Assembly (NCBI RefSeq): GCF_001641265.1
Contig: NW_020167528.1
Coordinates: 1,302,001-1,366,000 of the forward strand
DNA: 64,000 nucleotides
Direction: 5' to 3'
Source: Pseudogymnoascus destructans
Lineage: Eukaryota; Ascomycota; Leotiomycetes; Thelebolales; Thelebolaceae
In this document: positions 23,318-35,142 of the stretch, piece by piece
How the letters are laid out: each line of letters begins with the position of its first letter
Numbering within the stretch: the first letter of the stretch is position 1
Translations under genes and position numbers: made by a program
The notes under the pieces: model-generated
What the model was told of the DNA's origin: nothing
Databases searched by the model: none
What the model saw: the letters and a program-made list of their open reading frames with translations, nothing else

Positions 23318-24621
23318 ATGACCATCCCCTGCGAACCCACCCCCCCCGCCCTCGCCGCCATCAAATGCGACCACGACCACCCCATCGCCACCCCCCCCGC
23401 CCCTCCTCCCCCGTCCACCGCTTCGGCACCCTGGCCGTCCACGCCGGCTCCCCCCACGACCCCGTCACCGGCGCCGTCATCGCCCCCATCTCCCTCTCCA
23501 CCACCTTCGCGCAGACGGCCGTCGGCGTGCCAGTGGGCGCGTACGAGTACTCGCGCTCCTCGAACCCGAATCGTCATAACTTCGAGACTGCCGTCGCGGC
23601 GCTCGAGCACGCGAAATACGCTTTAGCTTTCTCCTCGGGGTCTGCTACTACTGCGGTTATCCTGCAGAGTCTCGCAGCCGGAAGCCATGTTATTTCCGTC
23701 TCAGACGTCTACGGTGGCACGCACCGCTACTTTACCCAAGTCGCCCAAGCGCACGGCGTCTCCGTAACCTTCACCCCCGAAATCGCCGTCGACATCGCCG
23801 CCCACATCACCCCCGACACAAAACTAGTTTGGATCGAAACCCCCTCGAACCCGACATTACGCCTCGTCGACATCCGCGCCGTGACCGCCAAAGCCCATGA
23901 GCACGGCATCATGGTCGTGGTGGACAACACATTCCTCTCGCCCTACGTGCAGAACCCGCTCGACCACGGCGCGGACATCGTGGTGCACTCGGTGACGAAG
24001 TATATTAATGGGCATTCGGATGTGGTGATGGGGGTTGCGGCGTTTAACTCGGATGAGATGAGGGAGCGGTTGGGGTTTTTGCAGAATGCGATTGGAGCGA
24101 TTCCGTCGGCGTTCGACTGCTGGCTCGCACATCGCGGTCTCAAGACCCTCCACCTCCGCGCCCGCGAGGCATCCACAAACGCCCAACTCGTCGCAGAAGC
24201 CCTAACCTCCTCCCCCCACGTCATCGCCGTAAACTACCCCGGTCTAGACACCCACCCCCACCGCGCCATCGCCCTGCGGCAACATCGCAGCGGCATGGGC
24301 GGCGGTATGCTCTCCTTCCGCATCAAAGGCGGCGCCTCCGCGGCCGAGAAATTCTGCCAAGCCTCCTCCCTCTTCGTGCTCGCCGAATCGCTAGGTGGAG
24401 TTGAGTCCCTCGTCGAGGTGCCGAGCAGCATGACGCATTCTGGCATCCCGCAGGAGCAGAGGGAGGCGGTGGGCGTGTTTGATGATCTTGTTAGGATTAG
24501 TTGTGGGGTTGAGGATGGGGAGGATTTGAGGGCCGATGTGCTGCAGGCGTTGGAGAAAGCGGTGGTGTGGCCGAAGGTTGCGAATGGGGTTGTGGAGGGG
24601 ATGGGGAAGGCGGCGCAGTAG
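23318..24621 (+). CDS. CYS3: Cystathionine gamma-lyase (CYS3), with probable 1-base frameshift near the N-terminus
   Basis: PLP-dependent enzyme of the Cys/Met-metabolism family. It cleaves cystathionine to cysteine, 2-oxobutyrate and ammonia in the reverse transsulfuration pathway (cytosol). Visible signatures are HRFGTLAVHAGSPHDPVTGA, the YSRSSNPNRHNFE substrate loop, the SGSATTAVILQ region, DVYGGTHRYF, and the PLP lysine in HSVTKYINGHSDVVMG (Lys codon at 23998). The C-terminal SLGGVESLVEVPSSMTHSGI is also present. The family-like start MTIPCEPTPPALAAIKCDHD is in frame with an ATG at 23318 in good context, but the rest is in the frame of an ATG at 23365. The switch falls in the C-run at about 23390-23405, and one extra C would restore a single ORF. 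Using only the 23365 frame gives 418 residues with an odd Arg/Pro-rich start. Confidence 0.88.
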
Positions 24622-25369
24622 GGGTAATTTGGGTGCGTGGATGTCGTGGAGGGGGGGGGGGGAGATGCTTTTAAAAGCCTATTTCGAATCCCGTTAAACA
24701 TTATTTTTTATATTTTCTTTTTTTTATCATGCTCACCTAGGATAGGGTTATTATGGTTTCTTGTTTTTGCCAAGGAAATGTGCAAGGGGGATGGGGACTC
24801 AGAGATGAAATGGGGTGAATAAAAAACAGACTGGGTTTTATCTTTGCATGCATTAGACTTTTTAAAATGCTTGTCTGTTCATCTGCAATTGTAGTTCGTA
24901 TCATCGGTTTGAATTTCTCGACTACCTATCTACCTTCAAGGGCATTAGAACCAGTCTCTTTAGTACAATCCCCCATCCATCCATCCGTCCATCTCTCATC
25001 AATCCCATATAATCTCCCCCATCCATCCATCCATCCGTCCATCCCTCATCAATCCCATATAATCTCCCCCATCCATCCATCCATCCCCATCAACCCATGT
25101 AACCCATCCATCCATCCATCCATCCATCCATCCATCCCCCATCAACCCCATGTAACCCCCCTCTCCGTTCCCAAACGCCATATAACGTGCAAAGCAAATG
25201 CATGCAAGCTCAAGCTCGAGCCCCCCCCCCAGTTGACGAAGTACCATTGAAAAATCGAGGGTATGATGAAAACAAACAACGTCTCACACAGATAAAACAG
25301 TCTTTACCCGCCAGCTCTCCATCCTTCCGCCGTTGATCCAACCACTCCTTCGGATCCCTTCACCACCCA
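24622..25369. other. Convergent 3' region with CCAT microsatellite
   Basis: 3' flanks of CYS3 and the large C2H2 gene. Apart from the simple repeat listed separately, no gene is visible. Confidence 0.5.
24968..25140. repeat. (CCAT)n microsatellite inside a higher-order minisatellite
   Basis: Runs of CCATCCATCCAT separated by near-identical spacers. The spacer CCTCATCAATCCCATATAAT recurs at about 25002 (with one base change) and 25043, giving a repeat of about 50 bp. The reading frames through it (Ile-His-Pro-Ser) are an artefact of the repeat. Confidence 0.9.
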
Positions 25370-28300
25370 CTAAACCTCCACCCCCAACGCCTCCCTCATC
25401 TCCTGTGGCATCTCCCTGGAATAAACAACCACTCCCGCCTTAGCTCTGGCTGCACTCCTCATCTCCCCCCCATACTCCCTCTCCAGCTCCTTCCCCCCCC
25501 CTTCCACACCCCCTGCGCATACGTACTCTTAAACCCTCCCTGGCGTTGCGCAGACTTCAACACGTATTTAGGTCCACACCAGTACTCCCACTGCGACCAG
25601 GCCTTTCTACTCGCTGGTGCGCGTCCACGGCGACGACGGATGGTAGTAACGACGCCTTGGTTGGCGATGGAGGGGGTGATGGGGCGGCCGCTGATGGGGG
25701 AGTTGAGGTAGGAGGTGTGGTCGGATTCGTTGCCGTCTGTTTTGCTTTGTTAGTTACTGGTGGTCACGTGAGGTGTAGGGGGTACGCTGGGGAGTAAACA
25801 ACGAGGGGAAACAAAGAAAGCGTAGAGAAAAAAAAAGATAGAAGAAATAAACAGAACATACCAGTAGTGGTACCACGCGGTCCATCACCCATATGCCACG
25901 CCATAGGCACAATATGCGCTTTCTCCATATGAGCCTTAAACGCCTCTTCATCACTAAACACCTCCTCCTGTACTACACCACCCATCTCCTCATCTCCATC
26001 CCCATCACGCGACTGGGATTTCTTCCCACACTTCCCCCACAAGCAGGGCTTGGCCACGAACTCCGCAACCTTAGTCGCCTTCCCATGGACAATATAAACA
26101 TGCTTCCTCAACGTCTCAAGATTCATCAACTCAGCCTTGCAGCCGCGCCACTCGCACAGAAAGGGAATGTAGGTCGGTTGTCCGAGACAAGAGTACGGAA
26201 TCTCCGGAGTTTTAGCCTTCCCGGGACCGCGGCCACGGCGCTTAGTAGGCGGGACCTCAAGCTCTTCGTCGTCGGCAGCAGCTGCGGCGGGGCCGCCAGG
26301 GGTTCTGCGGGTGCGAGTCAGGACGCGCTTTGCAGGCGTGGGCTTGACGGCGTTAGGGTCGCGGGGAGGGCGGCGTCGGCGCTTGGGGGCGGGGGCGGCG
26401 GGTTCGGCAGCGATCTCGTCGATCTCGTCCATTTCTTCGTCATCGCCGTTAGGGTCGTCTGAGATTACCATAGCGAAGTTTGCTTGGGAAGTCTCATTGC
26501 GGAGGCCGCTTGGGCGGCTAGGACCGTAATTCTTGTGCGTACCTTCGGTGAGATGGAGGGGGTAAGGGACGGGTTTGTTAGGACCGTAGGGAAGCATGTT
26601 TGCTGATCCCACTTCTGCACCGCCTGGGTCGACGATGTCCCAGCGGAAGGTGCTGAGATCGGAGGTGTTATCAACTTTTGTGAATCTTTCTTTCAGTTGC
26701 TTGAGATGCCCGTTCAGGCTTCTTTGTGTAGGATGCCTGCCGGTGGAAATGAGAATGTCACGTGCGATGGTCTTTGGGTCGTACCGCGATTTGCGCAGAG
26801 CAAAGGAACGATCAATGCTCTTTACGATTCCGTCGTATTCTAGAAGTGGGTTTCTAGTGATTTGAACTTGAGGATTGACGGTTATGTTCGTGGCATTGTT
26901 GTGAGGAGGTGTATTTGTGTGAGGTTGATGGTGATGTTGAAAAGGGAGGGGTTTAGGTTGTGTTGGTCGCGTTGGAACCTCTCCTGTTATTGGCCCGTGC
27001 CCAGCGGACAAATTATTGATCCGATCGCCGGCAGTGGCATCGACGCGTTGCCTCTTCTCATTGTGCTCCTCCCCTTCGTCCGAGGATTCACCCTTTGTGA
27101 GATCAATAATCTCAGCAAAGGTTCTTTTCCTTGCTTGTGCCTCCTTTGTTAAAGGAGCTGCAGGAACAACCGGCGCCGGTGCCCACGCCGGCTGAGGTGC
27201 AGCATACACATTTTGTGGCAGCTGCTTTCCGTGGTGGTGGTAGGGATATGCCAATGGTAGGAATGGGTCATGCTGAGGTGGTCCATACTGAGGTGGGTTG
27301 GAAATATTGTGATGAGGCGGGTGAGGTATTGGGTTAGAATAACTGTGACGAGGGGGATAATGATGTGTTGGCGTTGTTGTTGTTGTTGTTGAGTCTCGCC
27401 ACGTCTTCCAACCACCTTTTGGAGGAGGAGGAACATCGTTCTGGTATGGCGACGAATAAGTACTACGAGCTCCTCCCGAGTCTGGTTTTGATACTCGCCA
27501 GGGTTTGCCCACATAAGCCTGTAGGAGCGACATGTGGTGTATCTCTTCGGTAGCCAATGGAGCTGAGTGTCCTAGGCCCTGCGATGCAGGCGGTGCTTTC
27601 GGCTGTTCTGTCGCAGTTGGCGGGGCTGTTGTTGTCGATGCATTCGGCGAAGCTATGGTTGTTGGCGCAGGCGGAGGGTGTAGATCTGGTGCATTTGGCG
27701 AAGTAGTGGTTACTGATGTAGGCATGGGGGCTTGGGCCGGTGCATTTGGCGAATCTGTGGCTACTGATTTAGACGTATCAGCCGCTGTTGTAGTCATAGC
27801 ATATGGAGACCCCGCAGGCTGCCCGTCTTTCTGTGGCCTGCCTGGTCTACGACCCGCCCTCGAACCACTAAATGGAGACATCGGAGGCAGCCCGTCTTTT
27901 CGCGGCCTATCCACTGGGCGACGCTCCTTCCCATTATTAGGAGTCCCAGAACCCGGCGTCTGGCAGGCATGTGGTGGAGCCTGTGTGGTCCCAGGTGTCA
28001 ATGGAGGTATTATCGCAGCCTGCCCTGCTGCTGCCCCTGCCGCAGGTGGTATTGGTTGTGGTGTATTCTGCTGGGACACCTGTGCTTGAGGTGCAGAGGG
28101 AACAGAGGCCGTTTGCCATAATGTTGGGGTAACGGCCGCAGGACGGGGTGGTTGAGGCCTAGGCTTGGAACCGCGAGGTAAGATAGCAAGTAAAGTTTTG
28201 GCAAACCGCGCTCTATCCATTTTGAACCCTAGTTTCTCAATCATTTCACACAACTCAAGATAACTTGGGTTGCCTTCCAACATGTCCCGGATTTGTCGCG

Positions 28301-30818
28301 CCAAGATTTTCTTCCCGGCATTCTCTGGGATCTCATTGAGGACACTTGCGGCTGTTATTGCGATGGCGTCTCTCTTATCTGTAGGCCATGTCGAACTTTG
28401 CTGAGATGGTGGCAGAATTGCAGCAGGGCTTGGACGTTGAGCACGACCTGTGACTTGTGATGCCGCAGCCGGTGTTTGTTGGGTGCCGTTGACTGGCTTT
28501 GTGTTAGCCGCCGCATTACTGACAACGACTGGCGTTGCTGTACTAGAGGAAGCCCTCTGGGGTGGTTGGGAAATGGATGCTACTCCAGGGGTATTCGTAG
28601 TAGGTTTATTATTCCCTTGGGATCCAACCACATCCAGCTTGCCAGGTGTCACCAGTGCAGGCTCTTGTGCAGCAGGTATCGTGGTAGAAGCCGCCGCGGT
28701 CGCAGCCGCCACCTTAGCCTCAGCCTCCGCAAGTTCAGCGGCTGCGCGCTCAGCTAGCGTGGCCCTTGACCTTCTAGGCCGCTTTGCCCTCCTCCTAGTA
28801 TTGATAGCTTCTTTAGTCACGGGCTTAGCCTGTGTTGATGGCGACTCCGAACTACCCGGGCTTTGCAGCGTTACCTTTCTGCCCTTTGATGCGGGAGATG
28901 GTGCAGGTGCAGGCATTGGTGCTGTAATAGCCGCAGTAGCTTTAGGTGCTGGTGCTGGCTGATAAGTGCTTGGAGTTGGACTTTGTAGTGTCGCTTCAGC
29001 CGGTTGTGTCACTGGGCTGCCTTGGGTCTGGGATCCTTCTGCTTGTGGCTGAGGTGATTGACCGGCGCCAGTTTTCCTCACTGGGGACCATACCTGGAGG
29101 AATAGCTTGGGATCTTTTGACTGGTAGTCTCGTAGTATTTGAACCATCCTTCGCATCTCTTCCTCCATTGTCACTGCAGTATCGTCTTTGGGCGGTTCCT
29201 GCGGCCCTGTCATTTGCACTGGTACGGATGGGGCCGGAGCTTTCCCCTTCGAATTGACTAGTGCCGCAGACACAGGGTGAGATATGTTCTCAGAAATAGA
29301 CGATGTAGTAACCTGCTGCTCATCTTCATTAACGTCGTCAACATTGTTAGAATCTTGTCCTTGGTCGTCCTCCTCGCTCTCTTCAGACTCAGATTCCGGC
29401 TCTGCTGCATTATTGGCAGATATCGTATGGGCGAGGGTCATTGCTGCTTGGACCGCGGCCCCTGCCATATCTGCTCTTTCCTTTTGCTGCTGGGCCCTCA
29501 AAGCCTCTTGCCGTCGTTGTTCTTCTGCGGCCGCCATCTCTTTTAGTTTGGCGAGTCTCGCTGCTTCCGCTTCTGCGGCTTCTATTTGTTTCTGATACTC
29601 ATGGTAACTATTATAAACATGGCTTGGGTCTACAGTGGTAGGTCTGTCAGGTGATGGCCGTCTCTGTGGCTGTGGAAGCTGTTGGTTGCGAGCAGTTGAC
29701 ACCTGCTTGGGCAGCGGGAGATAGGTGGACGTTGGTGGCAGCTGGGACGTAGGCGCAGACTGATATTGGTTTGGTTGGCTATTAATATTTTGTGTAGTAG
29801 GCGTTTGTCCATCGCCTATTCTACGGATCACATTCGTAGACATCTTAGCAGGAGGCAAAGTGGCGGCTGGCGGGGGGCTGGTTTGGATTGCCCTCCCACT
29901 CTGGTTATTAGGGCCGCGAGCGGCCTGCGAGCGCGGTTGGTTAATATATGCATTTGAACTTGTATTCACAGTTCTCCTGGCTACGGGTGCCGCAGGGGGG
30001 GTCGACTTCTGGCGGCTTTGCTCCTGCTTAAAAGCTCTCGCTGCCGCTAGCTTTTGAGGTTGCGATGGGGTAAACGGTGCATACTGGCTTTGTTGCATGT
30101 TTCGAGAAGACGGTTCCATTGTATGCGGGGCTATCGAAGTGACAGGGGTTCCTCCACTAGGCATCGTCGTATTGGTAGAGCGTTGAGGATATGAGTTTAT
30201 CAGAGACTGAGGATACGCAGGCGACGGCGTTGGGAGATTATATGCAGCCCCGTTTTTCATCCCGGCATTTAGCTCAGGGGCATGTATCTGCGAGTGGGTT
30301 CCAGTAGCCTGTGAAGCCCTTGCGTTGGTGCTATCTTGCCTTGGACGATCGTTGACTTGTGAGGGGGTGTTGTGGTACACACTCGCCCCAGAATATCTCG
30401 CCATATTCTGCGCCGTTGCCGCAGCAGAGTTATAATTGAGACCTGAAGCGTAGGCTAGATTTCCCAGGCCGCTTGTATCATAGGTATTGTGCGAGTTTGA
30501 CTTGGTCGTAGTGTTAAGGGTTTGTTCCGGGACACTGGGATTGCTTAAACTATCCATGCCAGTGGCCGCAGTCGCCTTCCCCCCAGAATAAACACCCCAA
30601 TTATACCCGCCGCCATTATTCGCGCTGGCCTGTTGTGGGTATTGCTGATACTGGTAATCATTATTTGGGTACGTTCGCGTTGGCGTCGCGGACGACTGTG
30701 CGCCATAGTATGGATCCCCAGCTGTTGCACTGGAAGTCGCGAAGCTTTGCTGGGAAGTAGGCGCCCGGTTATTGACAGGAGGGTAGTTGCCGCCGTAGTT
30801 ATAATTATTGTTCGTCAT
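25370..30818 (-). CDS. Very large low-complexity protein with AT-hook-like and C2H2 motifs (frameshift in last exon)
   Basis: Exon 1 (30818-25862) and exon 2 (25736-25370) are joined by a 125-nt GTATGT...AG intron. The product is about 1,774 residues if one base is restored. Residues 1-1050 are Gln/Asn/Pro/Ala/Thr-rich; coiled, Ala/Glu-rich stretches occur near 410-460 and 690-720. AT-hook-like cores (RRPGRPQKDG) and KRRGRGPGKAK suggest minor-groove binding. A conserved-looking block follows (SLNGHLKQLKERFTKV, RWDIVDPGG). One C2H2 finger is clear, CEWRGC...LRKHVYIVH, with a second degenerate one (CLWGKC...FKAHMEKAH). The last 40 codons read sensibly only after a frame change in the G9 run complementary to 25493-25501. 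In the uncorrected frame a TGA comes 10 codons later. It is probably a nuclear chromatin/transcription factor; I do not recognise a named family. Confidence 0.7.
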
Positions 30819-31338
30819 ATGGGTCACCTAATGCGCGTCAGATAATCTTCACGCTGTGGGCGCAACCATAGATATGGGGAGCTTCGCGATGCCGAGCATA
30901 ACTTACTGTTGGCTTCCCCGGTTAGGAGAAGACGCACCACATTTGTCACTACAAGCATCAAATATACGGACGCATCATGCACTCTCATTAATAGTGACAG
31001 ACTTTGAAGGGTGTTGGGCACGTTTCGACCCTTTACAACTATACAATCCCCGTCTTGGATGGGATGAGCCTCGTCGCCTGTGCTCCTGGTGTGGTTGGGA
31101 GGCTCGTGCATATTCTGGTCTGTTAGCGCGTCTGATTGGCTGCCATCAGGTCGACCGACCGCGAGGCCGTCGCCAGCCTTACCCGGTCAACGAAATAACA
31201 TCATGAATTTTACATCTTGGGCTCTGGATCGTAAGGAATGGGTTGTGGATGCATATACTTCTTTTGCTTTTAGTCAAAAAAGGCATCATAATATTATTCT
31301 CAAGCTGTCAACTAAGGGACAAAATGAAGGCCGGGATG
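30819..31338. other. Flank between the C2H2 gene and the truncated Zn2Cys6 gene
   Basis: Promoter side of the large C2H2 gene. No continuation of the truncated regulator's C-terminal region could be found here in any frame. Confidence 0.4.
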
Positions 31339-31932
31339 TCATCTGGTTTGTGCTGACGCGAATGCTAGAACTAAAAGCATTAGTGACATGCAAACCACAG
31401 CGTCGATGTTGTCGTCGTCGATGACAGAAGAGGATATTTGAACACGGAAGCTGCTCAGCGCGAGTCCGTGATATTCAGTCGCCGATTCAATATATTGCTG
31501 GCGATTTGGCGTCTGCGCCAATCTCGCAATTTCGAATGCGGTGAGAGACAAGAGCCCGTATAAGTGGTAATCATGCTTCATGGCGAGTTGTGGCACCCAG
31601 GACTGCCAGACCTCATCGTCCTCAGAGCCGATCATGCAGCAGCATTTGTATGTTGAGGCAGTCCATCGGTGCATGAGCTGCAACTCTAGTAGATGCCTGC
31701 TGGCCGGGAAAATTACCTCGCGAGGTCTCGCTGAGATAGACGCCACTGGTTCCTGGCTCACAGAGGTTGAAGCGGCAGCGTCCTCAGTTGATCGCGGGCC
31801 AGCATACTCGCAGATATCTCCGCGGATTTTACAACGCCCACAAGGAGGACCGGTCTCATCACACCTGACATGACGAGCCTTGCATGTTATACACCCTTTG
31901 CGTGACTTCGCATGCTGGCGACGGGTTGACAT
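31339..31932 (-). pseudogene. Truncated Zn2Cys6 transcription factor
   Basis: 197 residues beginning MSTRRQHAKSRKGCITCKAR, with a complete zinc cluster (C-x2-C-x6-C-x5-C-x2-C-x6-C). It is followed by the start of a typical fungal regulator body: LLELQLMHRWTASTYKC, then DYHLYGLLSLTAFEIARLA and a segment ending VVCMSLMLLVLAFASA. Proteins of this layout usually run to about 380-450 residues. Here a TGA follows SAQTR, and nothing resembling the missing half lies downstream. No splice donor/acceptor pair rescues it. It is most likely a 3'-truncated gene. It could still make a DNA-binding domain without the activation region, which might act as a competitor; that is speculation. Confidence 0.55.
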
Positions 31933-32275
31933 AGTGATGGATGTTCATGTTGAGAAGAGAATTGTGTTGCACGAGGTTACGGGATTACGAGATACGAGCT
32001 TGCGAAGGATTGTACCCGTTCTAGCCAATCACTGCCCGCTTACAGCTTTCTCACAATTTAAATTATTGTAGTTGATGGATGAAATAAGTGATTTAGCAAT
32101 GTTAGTATTACTGTCGAGTCATAGGACCGTCTTAAGGACTCAAGGCGACACACGGGGCTAGACTGTATTATGAACTGTATTATGGCGGTGCAATCAAACA
32201 TGATGCCATATAAAGCACCTGCCTTCGTTCTTCACACATGCCGCCAAAGTTGCACCAACTACATTTATATTGAGC
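31933..32275. other. Divergent flank, truncated regulator / hydrolase pseudogene
   Basis: 343 bp between divergent starts, A/T-rich toward the centre. No motif was recognised. Confidence 0.35.
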
Positions 32276-33283
32276 ATGGCCTTTCAATACACGACAAGAA
32301 ATATTAAAAAAATCTCCTTCCGCTCGCCAATGTCAACTTACGCTCGTCAAAACCAAACCTTCACTCTGCCAGATGGCCGCCAGCTAGGCTACACTGAGTA
32401 TGGCGACCGCAATGGGACACCACTTCTCTATTTCCACGGCTACCCATCATGCCGCCTCGGAGCCTACGCAATCGACGACATAGCCCGAAGGCAGCACACC
32501 CGCTTATTAGCACTGGACCGACCCGGCTTCGGTTTGTCCACACCGCAGCCCAAACGAAGCATCGCGGATTGGCCTGCCGACGCCTCGGCTTTCGCAAAGA
32601 GTATGCAGCTATCACGCTTTGCAGTGCTTGGAGCCTCGGGCGTATGAATTGGCATGCGCATATGGATTGCCGCAGGGAATGCTTACCAGCGTTGGACTTT
32701 TTGCGAGCGGACCTCCGTAGGTTGCTGGTGCACATACAACTCGATATACAGACGGGTGGCCCGAACGATGGCGATATACTGGCCGTCTCAGAATACTCGA
32801 TGTCCTGGTGCGCGTTTCGACGTGGGTGGTGCATTCGGGGCCAGTGTCGAGGCGGATTGATCCCTGGTTGGAACAAGAAGACACAAATAAGGAGGACGGC
32901 CATCAGGATGCGAACAAAACTTCGACCATGATATACCCAAGAAAACAACAGCAGAGCGTAGACTCGAACTGGTAAACGCTTTGCTAGAGGAGCCCTTTGC
33001 CCAGGGCGGCAAAGCGGCGGTTGAAGAGGCCAGACTACTTAGCTCGGATGATTGGGGCTTCTCACTTGAGAATATGCGACACAATCTGGTCATAATCTGG
33101 CATGGGGCAAAAGATACGAATGCGCCAGTGGAGTTAATAAGAGACATGGTGAAAAACATACCTCAGTGTATCTATCAAGGGGCCAAGGAAGAGCTTGTTT
33201 CAGAGAAGAAGTGTAGATGGAGTAATGGAGCTCAACAAGAGTTTCCTTATGCAATGTACGGACAATTTAGGATTGATTACTAA
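32276..33283 (+). pseudogene. Alpha/beta-hydrolase pseudogene
   Basis: The first 120 codons are a good alpha/beta-hydrolase N-terminus: LPDGRQLGYTEYGDRNGTPL, the oxyanion HGYPSCR loop, LLALDRPGFGLS, then VLGASG where the nucleophile elbow should read GxSxG. The frame then breaks at about 32640 (TGA). Coding sense continues in another frame (ELACAYGLPQGMLTSVGLFA) and breaks again at about 32691 (CCGTAG). It shifts frames twice more (RVARTMAIYWPS; GPVSRRIDPWLEQED) before resuming in 32981-33283 (LLEEPFAQGGKAAVEEARLL, IWHGAKDTNAPVELIRDM). The final His region is also garbled. Multiple independent indels show a dead gene. The family is sure; the original substrate is unknown. Confidence 0.8.
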
Positions 33284-33551
33284 ACATACCCCGCATTATT
33301 AAGCTGCACCCCGCCAAACCCCAAGTCCCGACGACAAATAAGCTAGCCATTCGCTATGACACCATAGATACTTAATATTGATGCTACATTTATTGATAAT
33401 CAATGATGCGCTTATAACTTGTATATAAACCGGGAGGACCTACGTTGATACACATATCTCCCACCTGCAAGCTTGTGCTGCTTTGTTAGATCAAACGCGT
33501 CTTACCATCAAAAGTTCTCAGTGATAAGTTATTCATACTTAATTTCACAAA

Positions 33552-34362
33552 ATGGCAGCCTCTAACTTATATGCTATCATCGCGGGTGTTGGTGGCGGCA
33601 CAGGTCTGTAATCCTTCCCATCTGCCAGTTAAACACTCAAGCAAACAACTAGGACGCTCCCTCGCGCTCAAGTTCTCCGCTGCCTACCCTACTGTCTTCC
33701 TCCTCGCTCGCTCCTCCGAGTCCTACGACGCAATCGTCAAGGAGATCAAAGCTAGCGGCCGCAATGCAGTAGGCATCAGCACTGACGTATCATCCGCCTC
33801 TTCCGTCTCCTCAGCACTCAAGGTCATCGCCGCTGAGACCGCCAACAAGAACCTCGCAGCCGCAGTCTACAATGTCGGCGGCAAATTCGTCCGCAAGCCC
33901 TTCCTAGAATTGACTGAGGAGGAGTACTCTGCAGGCTTTGAGGCCAGTGGCAGAGGCTTTTTCAACTTCGCGCACGGTATCCTGCCGCTCCTCCTCGAGA
34001 CTGCGGCGCTCTCACAGGCTATCCCGAACCCGCCGAGCTTGCTGGTTACCGGCGCCACGGCCTCGCTCAAGGGCTCTGCCCAGTGCGCCTCCTTCGCCTC
34101 GGGAAAGTTCGCCCTGCGTGCCACCACGCAGTCACTTGCTAGAGAGTTTGGACCCAAGGGTGTGCATGTAGCACATGCGATTATCGACGGTGCCATTGAT
34201 ACGCCTAAGCTTAAGGAGTCCGGGTGGAAGGTTAATGGAGGAGAAGAGGATGGTGCAATTGCGCCGGACGCAATCGCGGATGCCTACTATTGGCTTCACA
34301 CCCAACCACGAAGCGCATGGTCGCAGGAAATCGATATTCGACCATTCATTGAGAAGTGGTAA
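33552..34362 (+). CDS. Short-chain dehydrogenase/reductase with Phe at the catalytic Tyr position
   Basis: Two exons, 33552-33603 and 33653-34362, give 253 residues. The intron splits the cofactor loop, AIIAGVGGGTG then RSLALKF, a Gly-rich variant of the TGxxxGxG motif. Other SDR marks are the DVSS segment after the second strand, AAVYNVGG in place of NNAG, SLLVTGATAS, and the active-site helix FASGKFALRATTQSLARE. The usual YxxxK is FxxxK here, a substitution I recall in DltE/CsgA-like relatives. Without the Tyr hydroxyl, normal keto-reduction is doubtful. It is a cytosolic protein with no signal peptide. The substrate is unknown. It lies beside two decayed genes and so may be part of an old accessory cluster. 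Confidence 0.75.
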
Positions 34363-35142
34363 TCAGAGACTAACGAGTAGGGCAGAGAGGGAATGAATGA
34401 GTGCCTGATAGTTTTGTAGTTTTATTTATAACAAAGTAGCGATCTAATACATCAATTCATCATATCTACAAGTTAGTGCTCTCAATACTACTTCAGAGGT
34501 TGACATACGATTACTGTCTCACACCATCAAACCGACGCTCCTAACAGACGTTGTGTCTAGAGGGCAGTCTGCAGGCAGGATATAGCGCGGACTTCAATGA
34601 AGAAATAACACTCTACAGGGGTTACTCTGCGCCACTTTTTTACCGCGAAATCTGTTGGGGAAGAAATCGCGGTTATAACTGGGCGTGGAAGGGGCAGCCT
34701 GCAACCCTATCCACAGGTAGATAGACTTGCGGACCAAGGGGCCAAGGCCAAAAGTGCCAGTGAGGGATGGAAATGATAGTAGAAGGAGAGAGAAAAACTG
34801 GGAGGTGGGAAGGAATAAGAGAAATTGGGGAAGGGAAGAATTAACCAGATGGGCCAATGGAAAGAAGCAGACGAGCAGCGCTGAACGCGGAGCCAACTTC
34901 GGGATAACTCCCATGGAGCATTTCACAGTATGAACCAGACGTGCAAGCACGGTGGATGTGAAACGGCCATATTATTGATCGATTGAATTGCGCCAAAGCC
35001 CATGCCTAACGCATTGCCGGCGATTTGCTGCCGCAAAATTGCTGAATCAGCCCGATATAGTATGCCCGTAACACCATTTCCCAAGCTCCGATATAACCAG
35101 AGTTTCACGTTGCCTTTATTGTTTTATAATCGAGTCCAGTAT
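34363..35142. other. Convergent 3' region SDR / RPL26
   Basis: 780 bp with no recognisable gene; small ORFs on both strands lack motifs. Confidence 0.4.

Noticed and set aside
24968..25140. CRISPR-like regular repeats
   Set aside because: Simple CCAT microsatellite with degenerate spacing; the host is a eukaryote.
28450..28962. Plus-strand Ala/Val/Gly-rich ORF
   Set aside because: Shadow of the large low-complexity C2H2 gene on the minus strand.
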